Below are positions 1 to 7,829 of a DNA stretch of 48,984 nucleotides, in pieces. Source of the stretch: 4484-232 sp964486555 (lineage in GTDB: Bacteria > Thermotogota > Thermotogae > Thermotogales > Thermotogaceae); the NCBI GenBank assembly GCA_964486555.1, contig CAZANP010000008.1, positions 1-48,984 on the forward strand, in the 5' to 3' direction. The notes under the pieces are model-generated. The model was given only the letters and a program-made list of their open reading frames with translations, ran no database searches and was not told the origin of the DNA. Every line of letters begins with the position of its first letter. Within the stretch, counting starts at the first letter, position 1. The translations under genes and the position numbers were made by a program.

Positions 1-8
1 GAAAAGTC

Positions 9-37
9 TTGAAATCGAAAAGAATTTATAGTATATT
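9..37 (+). promoter_or_regulatory. Sigma-A-type promoter of tRNA-Glu
   Basis: A -35 box TTGAAA (9-14) and a -10 box TATATT (32-37) are separated by exactly 17 bases. The predicted start, about 7 bases past the -10 box, lies about 10 bases before the tRNA. Spacing and position fit a housekeeping promoter for the tRNA; activity is inferred. Confidence 0.7.
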
Positions 38-54
38 ACTATGCAGATGCCTTG

Positions 55-130
55 GCCCCCATCGTCTAGCGGCCTAGGACACTGGCCTTTCAAGCCAGAG
101 GCAGGGGTTCGAATCCCCTTGGGGGCGCCA
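55..130 (+). tRNA. tRNA-Glu (anticodon TTC)
   Basis: A 76-base cloverleaf. The acceptor stem pairs GCCCCCA (55-61) with TGGGGGC, followed by discriminator G and an encoded CCA at 128-130. The anticodon stem-loop is CTGGC-CTTTCAA-GCCAG with anticodon TTC, reading GAA/GAG. The T-arm is AGGGG-TTCGAAT-CCCCT. It stands alone, with its own promoter upstream and a hairpin terminator downstream. Confidence 0.97.
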
Positions 131-178
131 AACGAAGTAACGACGCTTGGTTTCGACCGCTCCGAACCCCTACCAAAT

Positions 179-218
179 AAACAAGGTGCCTCGTTGCGGG
201 GCACTTTGTTTGTTTCTT
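179..218 (+). terminator. Terminator of tRNA-Glu
   Basis: A 15-bp stem (179-193 with 197-211, two G-U pairs) closes a TTG loop and is followed by the T-rich tail GTTTCTT. Its length and placement 48 bases after the tRNA fit an intrinsic terminator for the tRNA transcript. Confidence 0.75.
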
Positions 219-220
219 AT

Positions 221-259
221 GTGACAACCGTCTACAATCTGTGACAACTGTGACATAAC
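221..259. repeat. Three GTGACA-type short direct repeats
   Basis: GTGACAAC(C/T)GT occurs at 221-231 and 241-251, 20 bases apart (about two helical turns), and a third GTGACA begins at 250. They lie between the tRNA terminator and the 3' end of the minus-strand gene run. They could be an operator, but no nearby gene starts here, so the meaning is unclear. Confidence 0.3.
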
Positions 260-278
260 AACTTAAAAGCGCCAAGAG

Positions 279-317
279 TTATTCAAAGAAACTAGCGTCT
301 TTCTATGGCGCCAGTTT
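279..317 (-). terminator. Possible terminator of the long minus-strand gene run
   Basis: An 11-bp imperfect stem (289-299 with 307-317, one mismatch and one wobble) encloses a 7-base loop. Read on the minus strand it is followed by GTTTCTTTG, a modest T-rich tail. It is the first good hairpin beyond the MNT gene and may end that transcript. The stretch 318-409 holds nothing else I can recognise. Confidence 0.4.
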
Positions 318-409
318 TTAGTATTCATTCTTAGATCCTTTGCAAGCTCTCTTCTAATCGATATAAAACCTTTTCTGGATCACAAGTATTTTATTACTCA
401 GGTTCCTTC

Positions 410-757
410 TCATACCTTACTTAACAAAATAATCCCTTGGGATTTTGATTCATCCACAAGGGGATTCTTCTCTCCTTTATATACAACAAAAAGGTCCATT
501 GGAAAACCTCTCCATAGAGAATAGGCGATCTTCCAGGTTTCCTCTTTGTTCCCTTTGTCTATGATGATTAAAACATCTGCATCGCTTCCCGGGGTGGCGT
601 TTCCTTTTGCTATGGATCCAAAAAGGATTATTTCCGATACATTGAAAAGCTTTGACACCTCTTCAGCCCATTTTTTAAGGTCGTTTATCAATCGCTCTCT
701 ATCTATGTAAAATACTTTCACAGAACCGTATGATCTTTCCACTATATAAGATCGCAT
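410..757 (-). CDS. MNT-type minimal nucleotidyltransferase (HEPN partner)
   Basis: This small protein of the DNA polymerase beta-like nucleotidyltransferase fold carries the signature GSIAKG (47-52) followed by SDADVLI, giving the GSx(n)DxD metal-binding acids, and a later Asp in the GFPMDLF segment. In characterised HEPN/MNT pairs (type VII toxin-antitoxin) the MNT protein neutralises the HEPN RNase, in HepT/MntA by AMP transfer. The gene overlaps the end of the upstream HEPN gene. With the ATG at 757 the overlap is 59 bases; a GTG at 721 (VKVFYID) would cut it to 23 bases and better match family length, so the start is uncertain. That it acts as the antitoxin is inferred from family and pairing. 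Confidence 0.85.
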   Translation of the reverse strand: MRSYIVERSYGSVKVFYIDRERLINDLKKWAEEVSKLFNVSEIILFGSIAKGNATPGSDADVLIIIDKGNKEETWKIAYSLWRGFPMDLFVVYKGEKNPLVDESKSQGIILLSKV

Positions 758-1121
758 CTTTAGTCTCCTTCTTTGTTATGAAATCGTGGGGAGTTCCGGA
801 AATCCATCCATTCGGATATCTTGAAATAATGTAGTATTTATCCAGAAACTTCGCTCCTTCTGATACCTCTTCATTCACATCGATATTCAAAAGGTCCTCT
901 ACCACTTTCAAAAGTTCGTAGACGGAATGCCCCCATGCTTTCCTTCCAAATTTTTCAAGAACAGCTTTCAAAGCTTTTTCAGAAGCTTGTTGAGCTACGA
1001 AAGAAGCCCATTCATAATTTTCTGTATCAAAAAGAATTTTTGAAACTTCTAGATCTTTTTTTGCTTGCTCAAACCAGTCTTTACTCCTTTCCAAAATTTC
1101 CTCTCCTTCAAGCACCCTCAA
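699..1121 (-). CDS. HEPN domain protein, probable RNase toxin of a HEPN/MNT pair
   Basis: A 140-residue all-helical protein matching the HEPN family. It shows an Rx4H motif (R60 to H65, RKAWGH), the usual catalytic pair of HEPN RNases, a conserved QQASEKALKA helix (44-53) and the RYPNG segment (101-105) seen in HEPN proteins of thermophiles. The gene starts within the last codons of the aldo/keto reductase gene and overlaps the MNT gene downstream, so both are translated from the end of the long minus-strand transcript. The Tyr that MntA modifies in HepT lies two residues after the His; here Y68 is three residues away, so that mode of control is not assured. Confidence 0.85.
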   Translation of the reverse strand: MRVLEGEEILERSKDWFEQAKKDLEVSKILFDTENYEWASFVAQQASEKALKAVLEKFGRKAWGHSVYELLKVVEDLLNIDVNEEVSEGAKFLDKYYIISRYPNGWISGTPHDFITKKETKDAILYSGKIIRFCESILHR

Positions 1122-2253
1122 CAGTTTTCAACTCTTCATCGACTTTCTTCAAAAGTTCCCTTATTTTTAACCTCTGGGGACATACCTTTTCGCAATCTCC
1201 ACATTCTATACACTGCGATGCGTCTTTTCTGTCGTTCTGGAACCACTGGTAGACTCTTCTTGCATCCTCAAGCGTGTTGTAAATATGAGCCTCGTTGTAC
1301 AATCTGAAAATACCAGGTATGTCGACTCCGTTGGCACAGGGCATGCAATACCCACATTCTGTACAGTCGATTAGCATCATACTTTTGTAGCAGTTTTGGA
1401 CTTTTCTTATCGTGTTCAAATCTTCCTCAGTCAAGGAATTTGGTAGAATCCTATCCATTATTCTCACGTTATCCATAACCTGTTCTAAAGTGCTCATACC
1501 GCTCAAAATAACTGAGACTTCCTTGAAGTTACCAACCCATCTGAAAGCCCACTCAACAGGAGACCAATCTCTCCCAGATTCCTTAAATATATCCCTCACC
1601 TTTTCAGGAGGTCTTGCAAGCTTTCCCCCCTTCAAAGGTTCCATAACGATAACTGCTATATTCTTCGAGCCAGCGTACTTCAGGCCTCGTACCCCAGCTT
1701 GATAGTGCTCATCCATGTAGTTGAGCTGTATCTGGCAGAAATCCCAATCGTAGGAATCTATGATTTCATAGAAGGTTGAAAAGTCATCGTGGAAGGAAAA
1801 ACCGATGTACCTTATCTTTCCCTCTTCACGAGCTTTTTCGAGAAATTCGAAAACGTTCAGGTTTCTTACCTTCTCCCACCTTTTCTTGTTCAAAGCATGG
1901 AGTAGATACATATCGATACGATCCGTGTCGAGCTTTCGAAGCTGCTCATCCAAAAAACGTTCGAAATCATCATGAGACTCCACAAGCCATACCGGGGATT
2001 TCGTGGCAAGGAATACTCTTTCTCTGTACCCATCTTTCAAAGCCTTTCCAACCAGATATTCACTGCTTCCTTTGTGATAAGGATAGGCTGTGTCCACGTA
2101 GTTGACTCCATGGTCTATAGCGTATCGTATCATTTCAATCGCTCTGCCTTCATCGATTTTCGCTTCATCTCCATCCAGAATAGGAAGCCTCATGGCGCCG
2201 AATCCCAAAAGGGAAACCTCTATGTCGTGTTTTCCAAATTTCCTGTATTGCAT
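1108..2253 (-). CDS. Aldo/keto reductase with C-terminal 4Fe-4S ferredoxin domain
   Basis: Residues 1-270 form an aldo/keto reductase TIM barrel with the catalytic tetrad visible: D54, Y59, K85 and H119 (YLLHA). The C-terminal part holds two cysteine clusters, CTECGYCMPC and CIECGDCEKVCP, typical of the ferredoxin-like extension of the COG1453 branch. Such enzymes probably reduce carbonyl substrates with NAD(P)H while the clusters pass electrons; the substrate is unknown. It begins 17 bases after acylphosphatase and runs 14 bases into the HEPN gene, so it is part of the long minus-strand unit. Confidence 0.9.
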   Translation of the reverse strand: MQYRKFGKHDIEVSLLGFGAMRLPILDGDEAKIDEGRAIEMIRYAIDHGVNYVDTAYPYHKGSSEYLVGKALKDGYRERVFLATKSPVWLVESHDDFERFLDEQLRKLDTDRIDMYLLHALNKKRWEKVRNLNVFEFLEKAREEGKIRYIGFSFHDDFSTFYEIIDSYDWDFCQIQLNYMDEHYQAGVRGLKYAGSKNIAVIVMEPLKGGKLARPPEKVRDIFKESGRDWSPVEWAFRWVGNFKEVSVILSGMSTLEQVMDNVRIMDRILPNSLTEEDLNTIRKVQNCYKSMMLIDCTECGYCMPCANGVDIPGIFRLYNEAHIYNTLEDARRVYQWFQNDRKDASQCIECGDCEKVCPQRLKIRELLKKVDEELKTVEGA

Positions 2254-2270
2254 TTTCGATCCCTCCTTAA

Positions 2271-2540
2271 TTAAAACCTTATCCTGAATCTGGTGAAATT
2301 CTCCGGTTGTACTTCTTCAACCTTCACATTCGTCACTACCGCCATGGAAGGCCCTCTCGATACTTCCTTCAAAAAACTCTTCAGATCGTTCTCATCGCCT
2401 TCTGCATGTATTAAAACACTACCATCTGGCATGTTCATCACGTACCCTTTTATCCGGTATCTTCCCGCAATTCTCTGTGTGAAATATCTGAAACCAACTC
2501 CCTGTACCAAGCCTTCAATTCTTATTTTCAACGCTTTCAT
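2271..2540 (-). CDS. acyP: Acylphosphatase
   Basis: An 89-residue protein of typical acylphosphatase length. The active-site Arg is R18 in GLVQGVGFR, and the active-site Asn is N36 in GYVMNMPDGSV. It hydrolyses acyl phosphates such as acetyl phosphate or 1,3-bisphosphoglycerate in the cytosol. I chose the ATG at 2540 because AAAGGTGA lies five bases before it; a GTG at 2549 is part of that same binding site. The 5' end overlaps the 3' end of mscS by 26 bases. Confidence 0.93.
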   Translation of the reverse strand: MKALKIRIEGLVQGVGFRYFTQRIAGRYRIKGYVMNMPDGSVLIHAEGDENDLKSFLKEVSRGPSMAVVTNVKVEEVQPENFTRFRIRF

Positions 2541-3315
2541 TGCTATCACCTTTCAAATGGACATCGACCTGTTGGAAGGGTATTTCTATTCCTTCTTCAT
2601 CAAAGTACTTTTTAACCCTCAATCCCAAAGCGTTTTGAGCAGGAAAGTAATTTTCCCTTTTAACCCAGAACCTTAGTTCGAAATCTATCGATGAGCTTCC
2701 AAAACCTTTAAAGATTATGGAAGGCTCTGGATCCTTTTCAACCATCTCTTCATCCTTTAAAGCCCTTTCGAGGACCTCTATCACTTTTTTCAAGTCAGAA
2801 TCGTAAGAAACGCCGACAATCAATGAAACTCTCCTCACAGGGCCAGGCCAGTAATGCGTGATCCTCTCGTTCCAAACGATCTTGTTTGGGATGTATACCC
2901 TCTTCCCATCGAAAGTCTTTATGAGCGTGTGGTTCAAATAAACCGCTTCCACCGTTCCAGCTGTCCCACCTATATCCAGAACTTCTCCTTCTTTTACCGT
3001 ACCCGAACTCAGTAAAAATATACCGGCGACCAAATTCGATAAAGGTTCTTGAAGAGCGAAACCCGCTACGATACCACCTATTCCAAGACCTGTCACGAGC
3101 GGAAGAAGGCTAACATCCCAGATATCCAGGACTATGAAGAGAACGAATATGGAAATCACAACCCCCAGTATGAGCTTCAGAGTATTTTGCATTCTGAACT
3201 CTTTGTTGAACTTCAAGATCAATTTTAATATCCATTTATAAACTTGTTTAAATAGCAAATAGGAGATTGCCAGTGTCAGGACAGTCAGGACGATCTTAAT
3301 GATGATTTCCTTCAC
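2515..3315 (-). CDS. mscS: Small-conductance mechanosensitive channel (MscS family)
   Basis: Residues 1-30 and 45-95 are hydrophobic helices. The pore-lining TM3 is Gly/Ala-rich (TGLGIGGIVAGFALQEPLSN), and the cytoplasmic beta and alpha/beta domains follow, with the family motif VYIPN. At 266 residues it is close to E. coli MscS (286). It releases solutes on membrane tension during osmotic downshock. The GTG at 3315 sits seven bases after GGAGG; the TTG at 3318 is too close. The start overlaps the stop of the preceding outer-membrane protein gene by four bases, indicating coupled translation. Confidence 0.93.
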   Translation of the reverse strand: MKEIIIKIVLTVLTLAISYLLFKQVYKWILKLILKFNKEFRMQNTLKLILGVVISIFVLFIVLDIWDVSLLPLVTGLGIGGIVAGFALQEPLSNLVAGIFLLSSGTVKEGEVLDIGGTAGTVEAVYLNHTLIKTFDGKRVYIPNKIVWNERITHYWPGPVRRVSLIVGVSYDSDLKKVIEVLERALKDEEMVEKDPEPSIIFKGFGSSSIDFELRFWVKRENYFPAQNALGLRVKKYFDEEGIEIPFQQVDVHLKGDSNESVENKN

Positions 3316-4145
3316 CAAGACACCTCCGCATGGACGAAAGTTCCAAAGCTATAAGAAAGATCGTTCAGAGGATCCTTGAAAGCCAGAGGATTTGAGAGTC
3401 CATATCCTCCAACACCTATTTTGAAACCGTTCAGTTTCAATCCGATTCCTCCCTGGAACAACCAGGAGTAATCCTTACTCTCTAAAGATGTTAGATAACC
3501 TGTAGTCAGGTCGATTGAGAGGTTCTTCTGTTTCAAAAGAACGTTTCCAAAGACCTTTATGAGATCTCCTGATTGAAGAGTTGCCCCTCCTCCTATCTTT
3601 ATATTCTCACCACCGAAAGATATTGAACCTCCTATATCCCCTGATGGGTAGTAACTTTCTTCCTGAGACCACAACCTGAAATTTCTTATGATGAACGAGT
3701 ATTCCATTTCCTTCGTTATCGCTCCCTGGACACCGAAGTCAAGGAGGATCGAGAGAAAATCCTCGTTCCCTTTGAACCATTCGACCTCTAATCCCAAACC
3801 GTATTTCACACTGGCAAAGCCCGATACAAAGTAACCAAGAGACAACCTCGAGAGATCTTCTGTTAAGTATCTTCTCAAAACCAAAGCTCCCGCAAAGCCA
3901 TATTCCGGAGGTTGCACCAGTGTTATTTCAAGTCCACTCAAATATGATGTTTCCGAGGCTTTGTAGGAGAAACCTATCAGGAGGGAATCACTTTTAACCT
4001 CGTAGAGCCCAGCCGGGTTCCAGTGATAGGACCATGGACCGATAGATAGCGGCCCCATATCTTCGACTAAAGGATCGAGAACCTCGGAAAAGGTGAGGAT
4101 AGATACAAGAAGCATCGCGAAGATGACGAACTTTTTCATTCGCAT
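3312..4145 (-). CDS. Predicted outer-membrane beta-barrel protein
   Basis: A 277-residue protein with an N-terminal signal peptide (KKFVIFAMLLVSILTFS) followed by alternating, glycine-rich strands such as SISFGGENIKIGGG and LFQGGIGLKLNGFKIGVGGYG. It ends in an aromatic residue (VSW), a usual barrel C-terminus. No catalytic motif is seen. The likely location is the Thermotoga toga. The gene overlaps the end of tgt (ATGCGAATGA) and uses GGGGGTG before the ATG at 4145. The exact family is not recognised; it resembles the PorV/UPF0164 type of predicted barrels. Confidence 0.6.
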   Translation of the reverse strand: MRMKKFVIFAMLLVSILTFSEVLDPLVEDMGPLSIGPWSYHWNPAGLYEVKSDSLLIGFSYKASETSYLSGLEITLVQPPEYGFAGALVLRRYLTEDLSRLSLGYFVSGFASVKYGLGLEVEWFKGNEDFLSILLDFGVQGAITKEMEYSFIIRNFRLWSQEESYYPSGDIGGSISFGGENIKIGGGATLQSGDLIKVFGNVLLKQKNLSIDLTTGYLTSLESKDYSWLFQGGIGLKLNGFKIGVGGYGLSNPLAFKDPLNDLSYSFGTFVHAEVSW

Positions 4146-5251
4146 CGCACCCCCTTCTCATAGACGGAGAGAATCTTTTCTTTGAACTCGGGGAATCTCT
4201 TCTCCAAGATGAACTTTCTCATCTTGCTCACAAAACTCATCATGAATCTGATATTGTGATAAGTCAAAAGCATCTGCCCTAAGACTTCTTCTCTATCCAG
4301 AAGATGCTGTATATAACTTCTTGTGAAATTTTTGCAAACGTAACAATCACATTCTTCGTCTAGAGGATTTTTATCGAATCTATACTTCGATGCCCTCACG
4401 TTGATTCTACCCTTCCATGTTAAAGCCGCACCGTGTCTTGCGAGTCTCGTTGGGAAAACACTGTCGAACATGTCTACACCTCTTCCAACGAGTTCCACTA
4501 TCAGATCTGGAGACCCCGCTCCCATGAAATATCGTGGCTTATCTTTAGGAAGAAACTCTACTGTGACCTCTGTCATGTTGAGAGTTTTCTCTCTTTCCTC
4601 ACCGATACTCAATCCGCCGATGGCGTATCCATCGAATTCCAAAGATGTTATCTGCCTCGCACTTTTAACTCTCAGATCTCTGTATGTACCTCCCTGTACT
4701 ATCCCGAATACGGCTTGCGTGGATCCCTCCATGGCCTTTTTAGATCTTAGAGCCCAAAGGTAAGTTCTTTCAACAGCCTCTTCGACGATCTTTCTATCAA
4801 CGTTTGGTGGAATGCATTGGTCTAGAACCATCGCTATATCGGACTTCAAAACCTTTTGAACCTTCATGGATATCTCGGGAGTTATGAAAACTTTTGAACC
4901 ATCTATAGGAGATCTCAATTCGACACCCTCATCGGAAACCTTGCTACCTTCAGCTAAACTGAATATCTGAAATCCCCCACTATCAGTGAGAATAGCTTTT
5001 TTCCAGCCCATGAAAGGATGAAGACCGCCATGGTTTTCGATGACATCGAGACCTGGTTTGAGCATGAGATGGAACGCATTCCCCAAGATGATATTAACAC
5101 CAACGTTTTCTAAATCTGAAGGTCTCATCAGTTTAACGTTTGCGTTAGTCCCAACTGGCATGAATACAGGTGTTTCTATTTCCAATCCATTGAGTTTCAG
5201 AACACCAGCTCTTGCCTCCCCGTCCGTTTCTATGATCTCAAAGCCAATCAT
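4136..5251 (-). CDS. tgt: Queuine/preQ1 tRNA-guanine transglycosylase
   Basis: A 371-residue Tgt. The substrate-binding LTDSGGFQIFS motif, the nucleophile region DMFDSVFPTRLARHG and the zinc site CDCYVC followed by a distal His (YHN) are all present. It exchanges G34 of tRNAs for Asp, Asn, His and Tyr with preQ1, a step in queuosine synthesis. No other queuosine gene is in this window. The start lies inside the last codons of the cyclodeaminase gene (ATGATTGGCTTTGA overlap), after a GGGG-containing binding site. Confidence 0.97.
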   Translation of the reverse strand: MIGFEIIETDGEARAGVLKLNGLEIETPVFMPVGTNANVKLMRPSDLENVGVNIILGNAFHLMLKPGLDVIENHGGLHPFMGWKKAILTDSGGFQIFSLAEGSKVSDEGVELRSPIDGSKVFITPEISMKVQKVLKSDIAMVLDQCIPPNVDRKIVEEAVERTYLWALRSKKAMEGSTQAVFGIVQGGTYRDLRVKSARQITSLEFDGYAIGGLSIGEEREKTLNMTEVTVEFLPKDKPRYFMGAGSPDLIVELVGRGVDMFDSVFPTRLARHGAALTWKGRINVRASKYRFDKNPLDEECDCYVCKNFTRSYIQHLLDREEVLGQMLLTYHNIRFMMSFVSKMRKFILEKRFPEFKEKILSVYEKGVRCE

Positions 5252-5870
5252 TTTCTTTTATCAACCCCTTTATCCTCTTCCAGCACCCATAAATCTGATT
5301 TTCCAGCTCTTCCAGTTCCGTTCTGTAGTAATCTTTCTTGTTTTCATCTTTTATATACTTCAGATTTATCAAAACGTTGGCTTTGGCTATCTCAAAAGCC
5401 GCCCTGCATAATTCAGCTGAACTCAGCGCATCGGAAACAGCGTTTTTGTTACCAAATTCCGTCACCACCTCCGCATCCTTTATCACGTCTCTTATGATTC
5501 TTGCCAGTTCGAATGGAACATCTGCTGCTTTTATAAGCGCCTCTTGGATCCTTTTTTCTCTCTCTCTTTTCTCATCCTCTGTGTTTTTAGGGAGTTTGTA
5601 AGCCATCATGACTTCGTTGAAGGCTTCCATATCTTTTTTCGCTATGTCCATGAGTTTTTCTCTAATATTTTCCATGTTTTCAACGATCCTTTCCATCTCG
5701 GATTCCCACTCTTGATACTTCTTTTTACCTATGGTCAGATTCGCCACCATTTCGATGAGTGATGCGGAAAGTCCAGCCACCACAGCTCCAACGGCTCCTC
5801 CACCCGGCGTTGGTGTTTTCTCTGCCACCTTATCGCAGAACTCTTTGATCTTCATTTCTCTTATTTCCAT
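5238..5870 (-). CDS. FtcD-like formiminotetrahydrofolate cyclodeaminase/cyclohydrolase
   Basis: A 210-residue helical protein equal to the C-terminal domain of formiminotransferase-cyclodeaminase, with the TPTPGGGAVGAVVAGLSASL folate-binding segment near residues 21-40. The formiminotransferase half is absent, as usual for the stand-alone bacterial form, which may act on methenyl- or formimino-tetrahydrofolate. I chose the ATG at 5870; the upstream ATG at 5891 would lie within deoC and lacks a better binding site (GGGGGTGA precedes 5870). It is flanked by deoC and tgt without gaps. Confidence 0.88.
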   Translation of the reverse strand: MEIREMKIKEFCDKVAEKTPTPGGGAVGAVVAGLSASLIEMVANLTIGKKKYQEWESEMERIVENMENIREKLMDIAKKDMEAFNEVMMAYKLPKNTEDEKREREKRIQEALIKAADVPFELARIIRDVIKDAEVVTEFGNKNAVSDALSSAELCRAAFEIAKANVLINLKYIKDENKKDYYRTELEELENQIYGCWKRIKGLIKENDWL

Positions 5871-5874
5871 CACT

Positions 5875-6609
5875 TCACCCCCGCTCCACAATTCTCACGC
5901 CAGAACTCGTCCCTATTCTGTTTGCTCCGCTAAGATGCATTTTCACAGCATCTTCATAAGTTCTTATACCTCCAGCCGCTTTCACTCCCAGCTCATCCCC
6001 CACGACCCATTTCATGAGATGGACGTCTTCCACAGTAGCACCCTTTGGTCCAAAACCAGTGGATGTTTTAACGAATTTTGCTCCCGCTATCTTCGATATG
6101 ACGCACGCAGATATTATTTCTTCCGGGGTGAGAAAACCCGTTTCCAGAATTACTTTCACAGGTTTTCCGTCGACAGACTCAACCACACCCTTTATATCTT
6201 CGTAAACGTATTCCCATTCCTGTGCCTTCAACATACCAACGTGTATAACCATATCGAATTCATCCGCTCCTCTTTCCATGGCGGTTTTGGCTTCCAAAGC
6301 TTTCGTTCTCTGATCAGTTGCTCCCAGGGGGAAACCTATAACTGTCACCACCCTTATGTCAGTACCTTCAAGAGATTTCCTGGCTAAACTCACATAACTT
6401 GGATTCACGCACACTCCAAGAAAATCATACTTTTTTGCCTCTTCACACAGTTTTTCAATATCATCTGGTGTCGCTTGGGGTTTGAGATTCGTGTGTTCAA
6501 TCATTTTCCTCAACATATCCACAGGAACCTCTTTCTTCTCAACTGAGAACTCGTACTCCGTCCTATACTTGTCTATCATCTCTTCTATCTTGTACTCTAG
6601 GTTACTCAC
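5875..6609 (-). CDS. deoC: Deoxyribose-phosphate aldolase
   Basis: The class I aldolase barrel shows the Schiff-base segment FVKTSTGF and the second conserved Lys in VKAAGGIRT. It cleaves deoxyribose 5-phosphate to glyceraldehyde 3-phosphate and acetaldehyde in deoxynucleoside catabolism. An N-terminal helical extension of about 30 residues precedes the core, as in Thermotoga enzymes. Two in-frame GTG codons (6615 and 6609) are possible; 6609 has the better distance to AAAGGAGG. Seven bases separate it from the HD hydrolase gene upstream. Confidence 0.96.
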   Translation of the reverse strand: MSNLEYKIEEMIDKYRTEYEFSVEKKEVPVDMLRKMIEHTNLKPQATPDDIEKLCEEAKKYDFLGVCVNPSYVSLARKSLEGTDIRVVTVIGFPLGATDQRTKALEAKTAMERGADEFDMVIHVGMLKAQEWEYVYEDIKGVVESVDGKPVKVILETGFLTPEEIISACVISKIAGAKFVKTSTGFGPKGATVEDVHLMKWVVGDELGVKAAGGIRTYEDAVKMHLSGANRIGTSSGVRIVERG

Positions 6610-6622
6610 GATCACCCTCCTT

Positions 6623-7171
6623 TCACAGCCCTAGTTCTTCAGATATCTCTTTCATGGAATCCAGAGCTATCTGAAGGAACTCTTCAAGACTCAATCCCAA
6701 CTCCTCACAAGTCTTTATCTGATCCCTGTTGGCTCCTCTTGCAAAGGCTTTCTCCTTGAATCTTCTCAAAAGAAAGGGGACATCCAAAGGTGCCAGTTTC
6801 TTCTGAGGATTTATCAGAGCCGCCGCCACTATGAAACCTGTGGTGGGATCTGCCGCGTATATGGCTTTTTCGAGTTTGGTTACTCTTTCTTTTTTTCCAC
6901 AGTGAGCTAATATGGCATCTTTTACCTCCTGAGGTACGTCTTCATCTTTTAAAAGTTCTAAAGTTACATGGCCGTGTTTTTCCGGTTCATCTTTTGTGTA
7001 ATCGTAATCCAGATCGTGAAGGAGCCCAGCGATACCCCAAAGTTCCTCATCTTCGCCCAACCTTTTTGCAAGACCCCTCATAACGGCTTCCGTTGCTAAA
7101 ACATGCTTCACCAAGTTCTTTGTTTTTATATGCTCTTTCACCAGATTCAGGGCTTCTTCCCTTGATATCAA
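6623..7171 (-). CDS. HD-domain phosphohydrolase
   Basis: A small (182-residue) HD-superfamily protein with H..(n)..HD (LLHDLDYD), a following His (KHGH) and a later Asp (YAADPTTG), the metal ligands of the fold. Related proteins are annotated as nucleotide or signalling phosphohydrolases; the substrate cannot be told. An ATG at 7186 is possible but lies inside a GGAGG sequence; the TTG at 7171 stands five bases after GGAGGTGA and yields MISREEAL, the common family start. It overlaps the reading frame of radC. Confidence 0.82.
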   Translation of the reverse strand: MISREEALNLVKEHIKTKNLVKHVLATEAVMRGLAKRLGEDEELWGIAGLLHDLDYDYTKDEPEKHGHVTLELLKDEDVPQEVKDAILAHCGKKERVTKLEKAIYAADPTTGFIVAAALINPQKKLAPLDVPFLLRRFKEKAFARGANRDQIKTCEELGLSLEEFLQIALDSMKEISEELGL

Positions 7172-7829
7172 CGTCTTCACCTCCATTTCTTTTGAAACTG
7201 TAGTAACTCCTCTTTGAAACTATTATATGATCTATCAGTTCTATTCCCAATATCTCCCCTGCTTTTTTGAGAATCTCCGTTATCTTCTTATCCTCGAAAC
7301 TTGGAGTGGGATCTCCTGAAGGATGGTTGTGAACGAGTATGATTCCAGATGAGTTGGTTCTAACGGCTGCTCTGAAGACATCTCTTGGATGTATTAAACT
7401 GCTACTCGTCGTTCCCAAGCTGACATCGACGTGTGTTATAAGATGGAGTTTCGAATCCAAGCATAGAACTCTCACCATTTCCTTATCCAGAAATCTCATA
7501 TCCTGACAGTATTCGAAAACCTTCCTCGGATTATCCAGTTTCTTTGGCACACTCTGAAGCTCTTCATGAAGCCTCCTACCGAGCTCAAATGCCGCTTTCA
7601 ATGTGACCGCCTTGACTGTTCCTATACCTTCGACAGATTCTATTTCCTTTATACTTGCGTTCATAAGGTTTATTAGAGATCCCTCAAATTCGTCAAAAAG
7701 TTTTTTTGACAGGTCAAAAACGCTCACTCCTTTAACACCTGTCCTTAGAAGTATCGCCAAAAGTTCAGGAGTCGACAGAGAAGATGCACCTGACTTTATT
7801 AACCTCTCACGTGGTTTCAAGGCTTCCAC
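7047..7829 (-). CDS. radC: RadC/JAB-domain DNA repair-like protein, 3' end probably shifted
   Basis: An N-terminal helix-hairpin-helix region (IESVEGIGTVKA) is followed by a JAB1/MPN metalloprotease-like domain with the motif HNHPSGDPTPSFEDK, typical of RadC. The role in repair is unproven in the family. RadC normally ends just after the SYYSF strand, at about 220 residues. Here the frame continues 47 residues past SYYSFK through the start of the HD gene with low-complexity, unconserved sequence. One extra A in the CAAAAG run would produce a stop overlapping the GGAGGTGA site, so a single-base deletion, real or from sequencing, is likely. The start is a GTG at 7829. Confidence 0.85.
   Translation of the reverse strand: MEALKPRERLIKSGASSLSTPELLAILLRTGVKGVSVFDLSKKLFDEFEGSLINLMNASIKEIESVEGIGTVKAVTLKAAFELGRRLHEELQSVPKKLDNPRKVFEYCQDMRFLDKEMVRVLCLDSKLHLITHVDVSLGTTSSSLIHPRDVFRAAVRTNSSGIILVHNHPSGDPTPSFEDKKITEILKKAGEILGIELIDHIIVSKRSYYSFKRNGGEDVDIKGRSPESGERAYKNKELGEACFSNGSRYEGSCKKVGRR

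Noticed and set aside
41..275. Open frames of 60-67 codons on both strands over tRNA-Glu and its terminator
   Set aside because: They consist of tRNA and hairpin sequence, lack ribosome binding sites and show no protein-like composition.
124..313. GGCGCCA shared by the tRNA-Glu 3' end and position 307-313, as a possible attachment-site pair
   Set aside because: Only seven bases match, there is no integrase or foreign gene between them, and the second copy is explained by the hairpin at 289-317.
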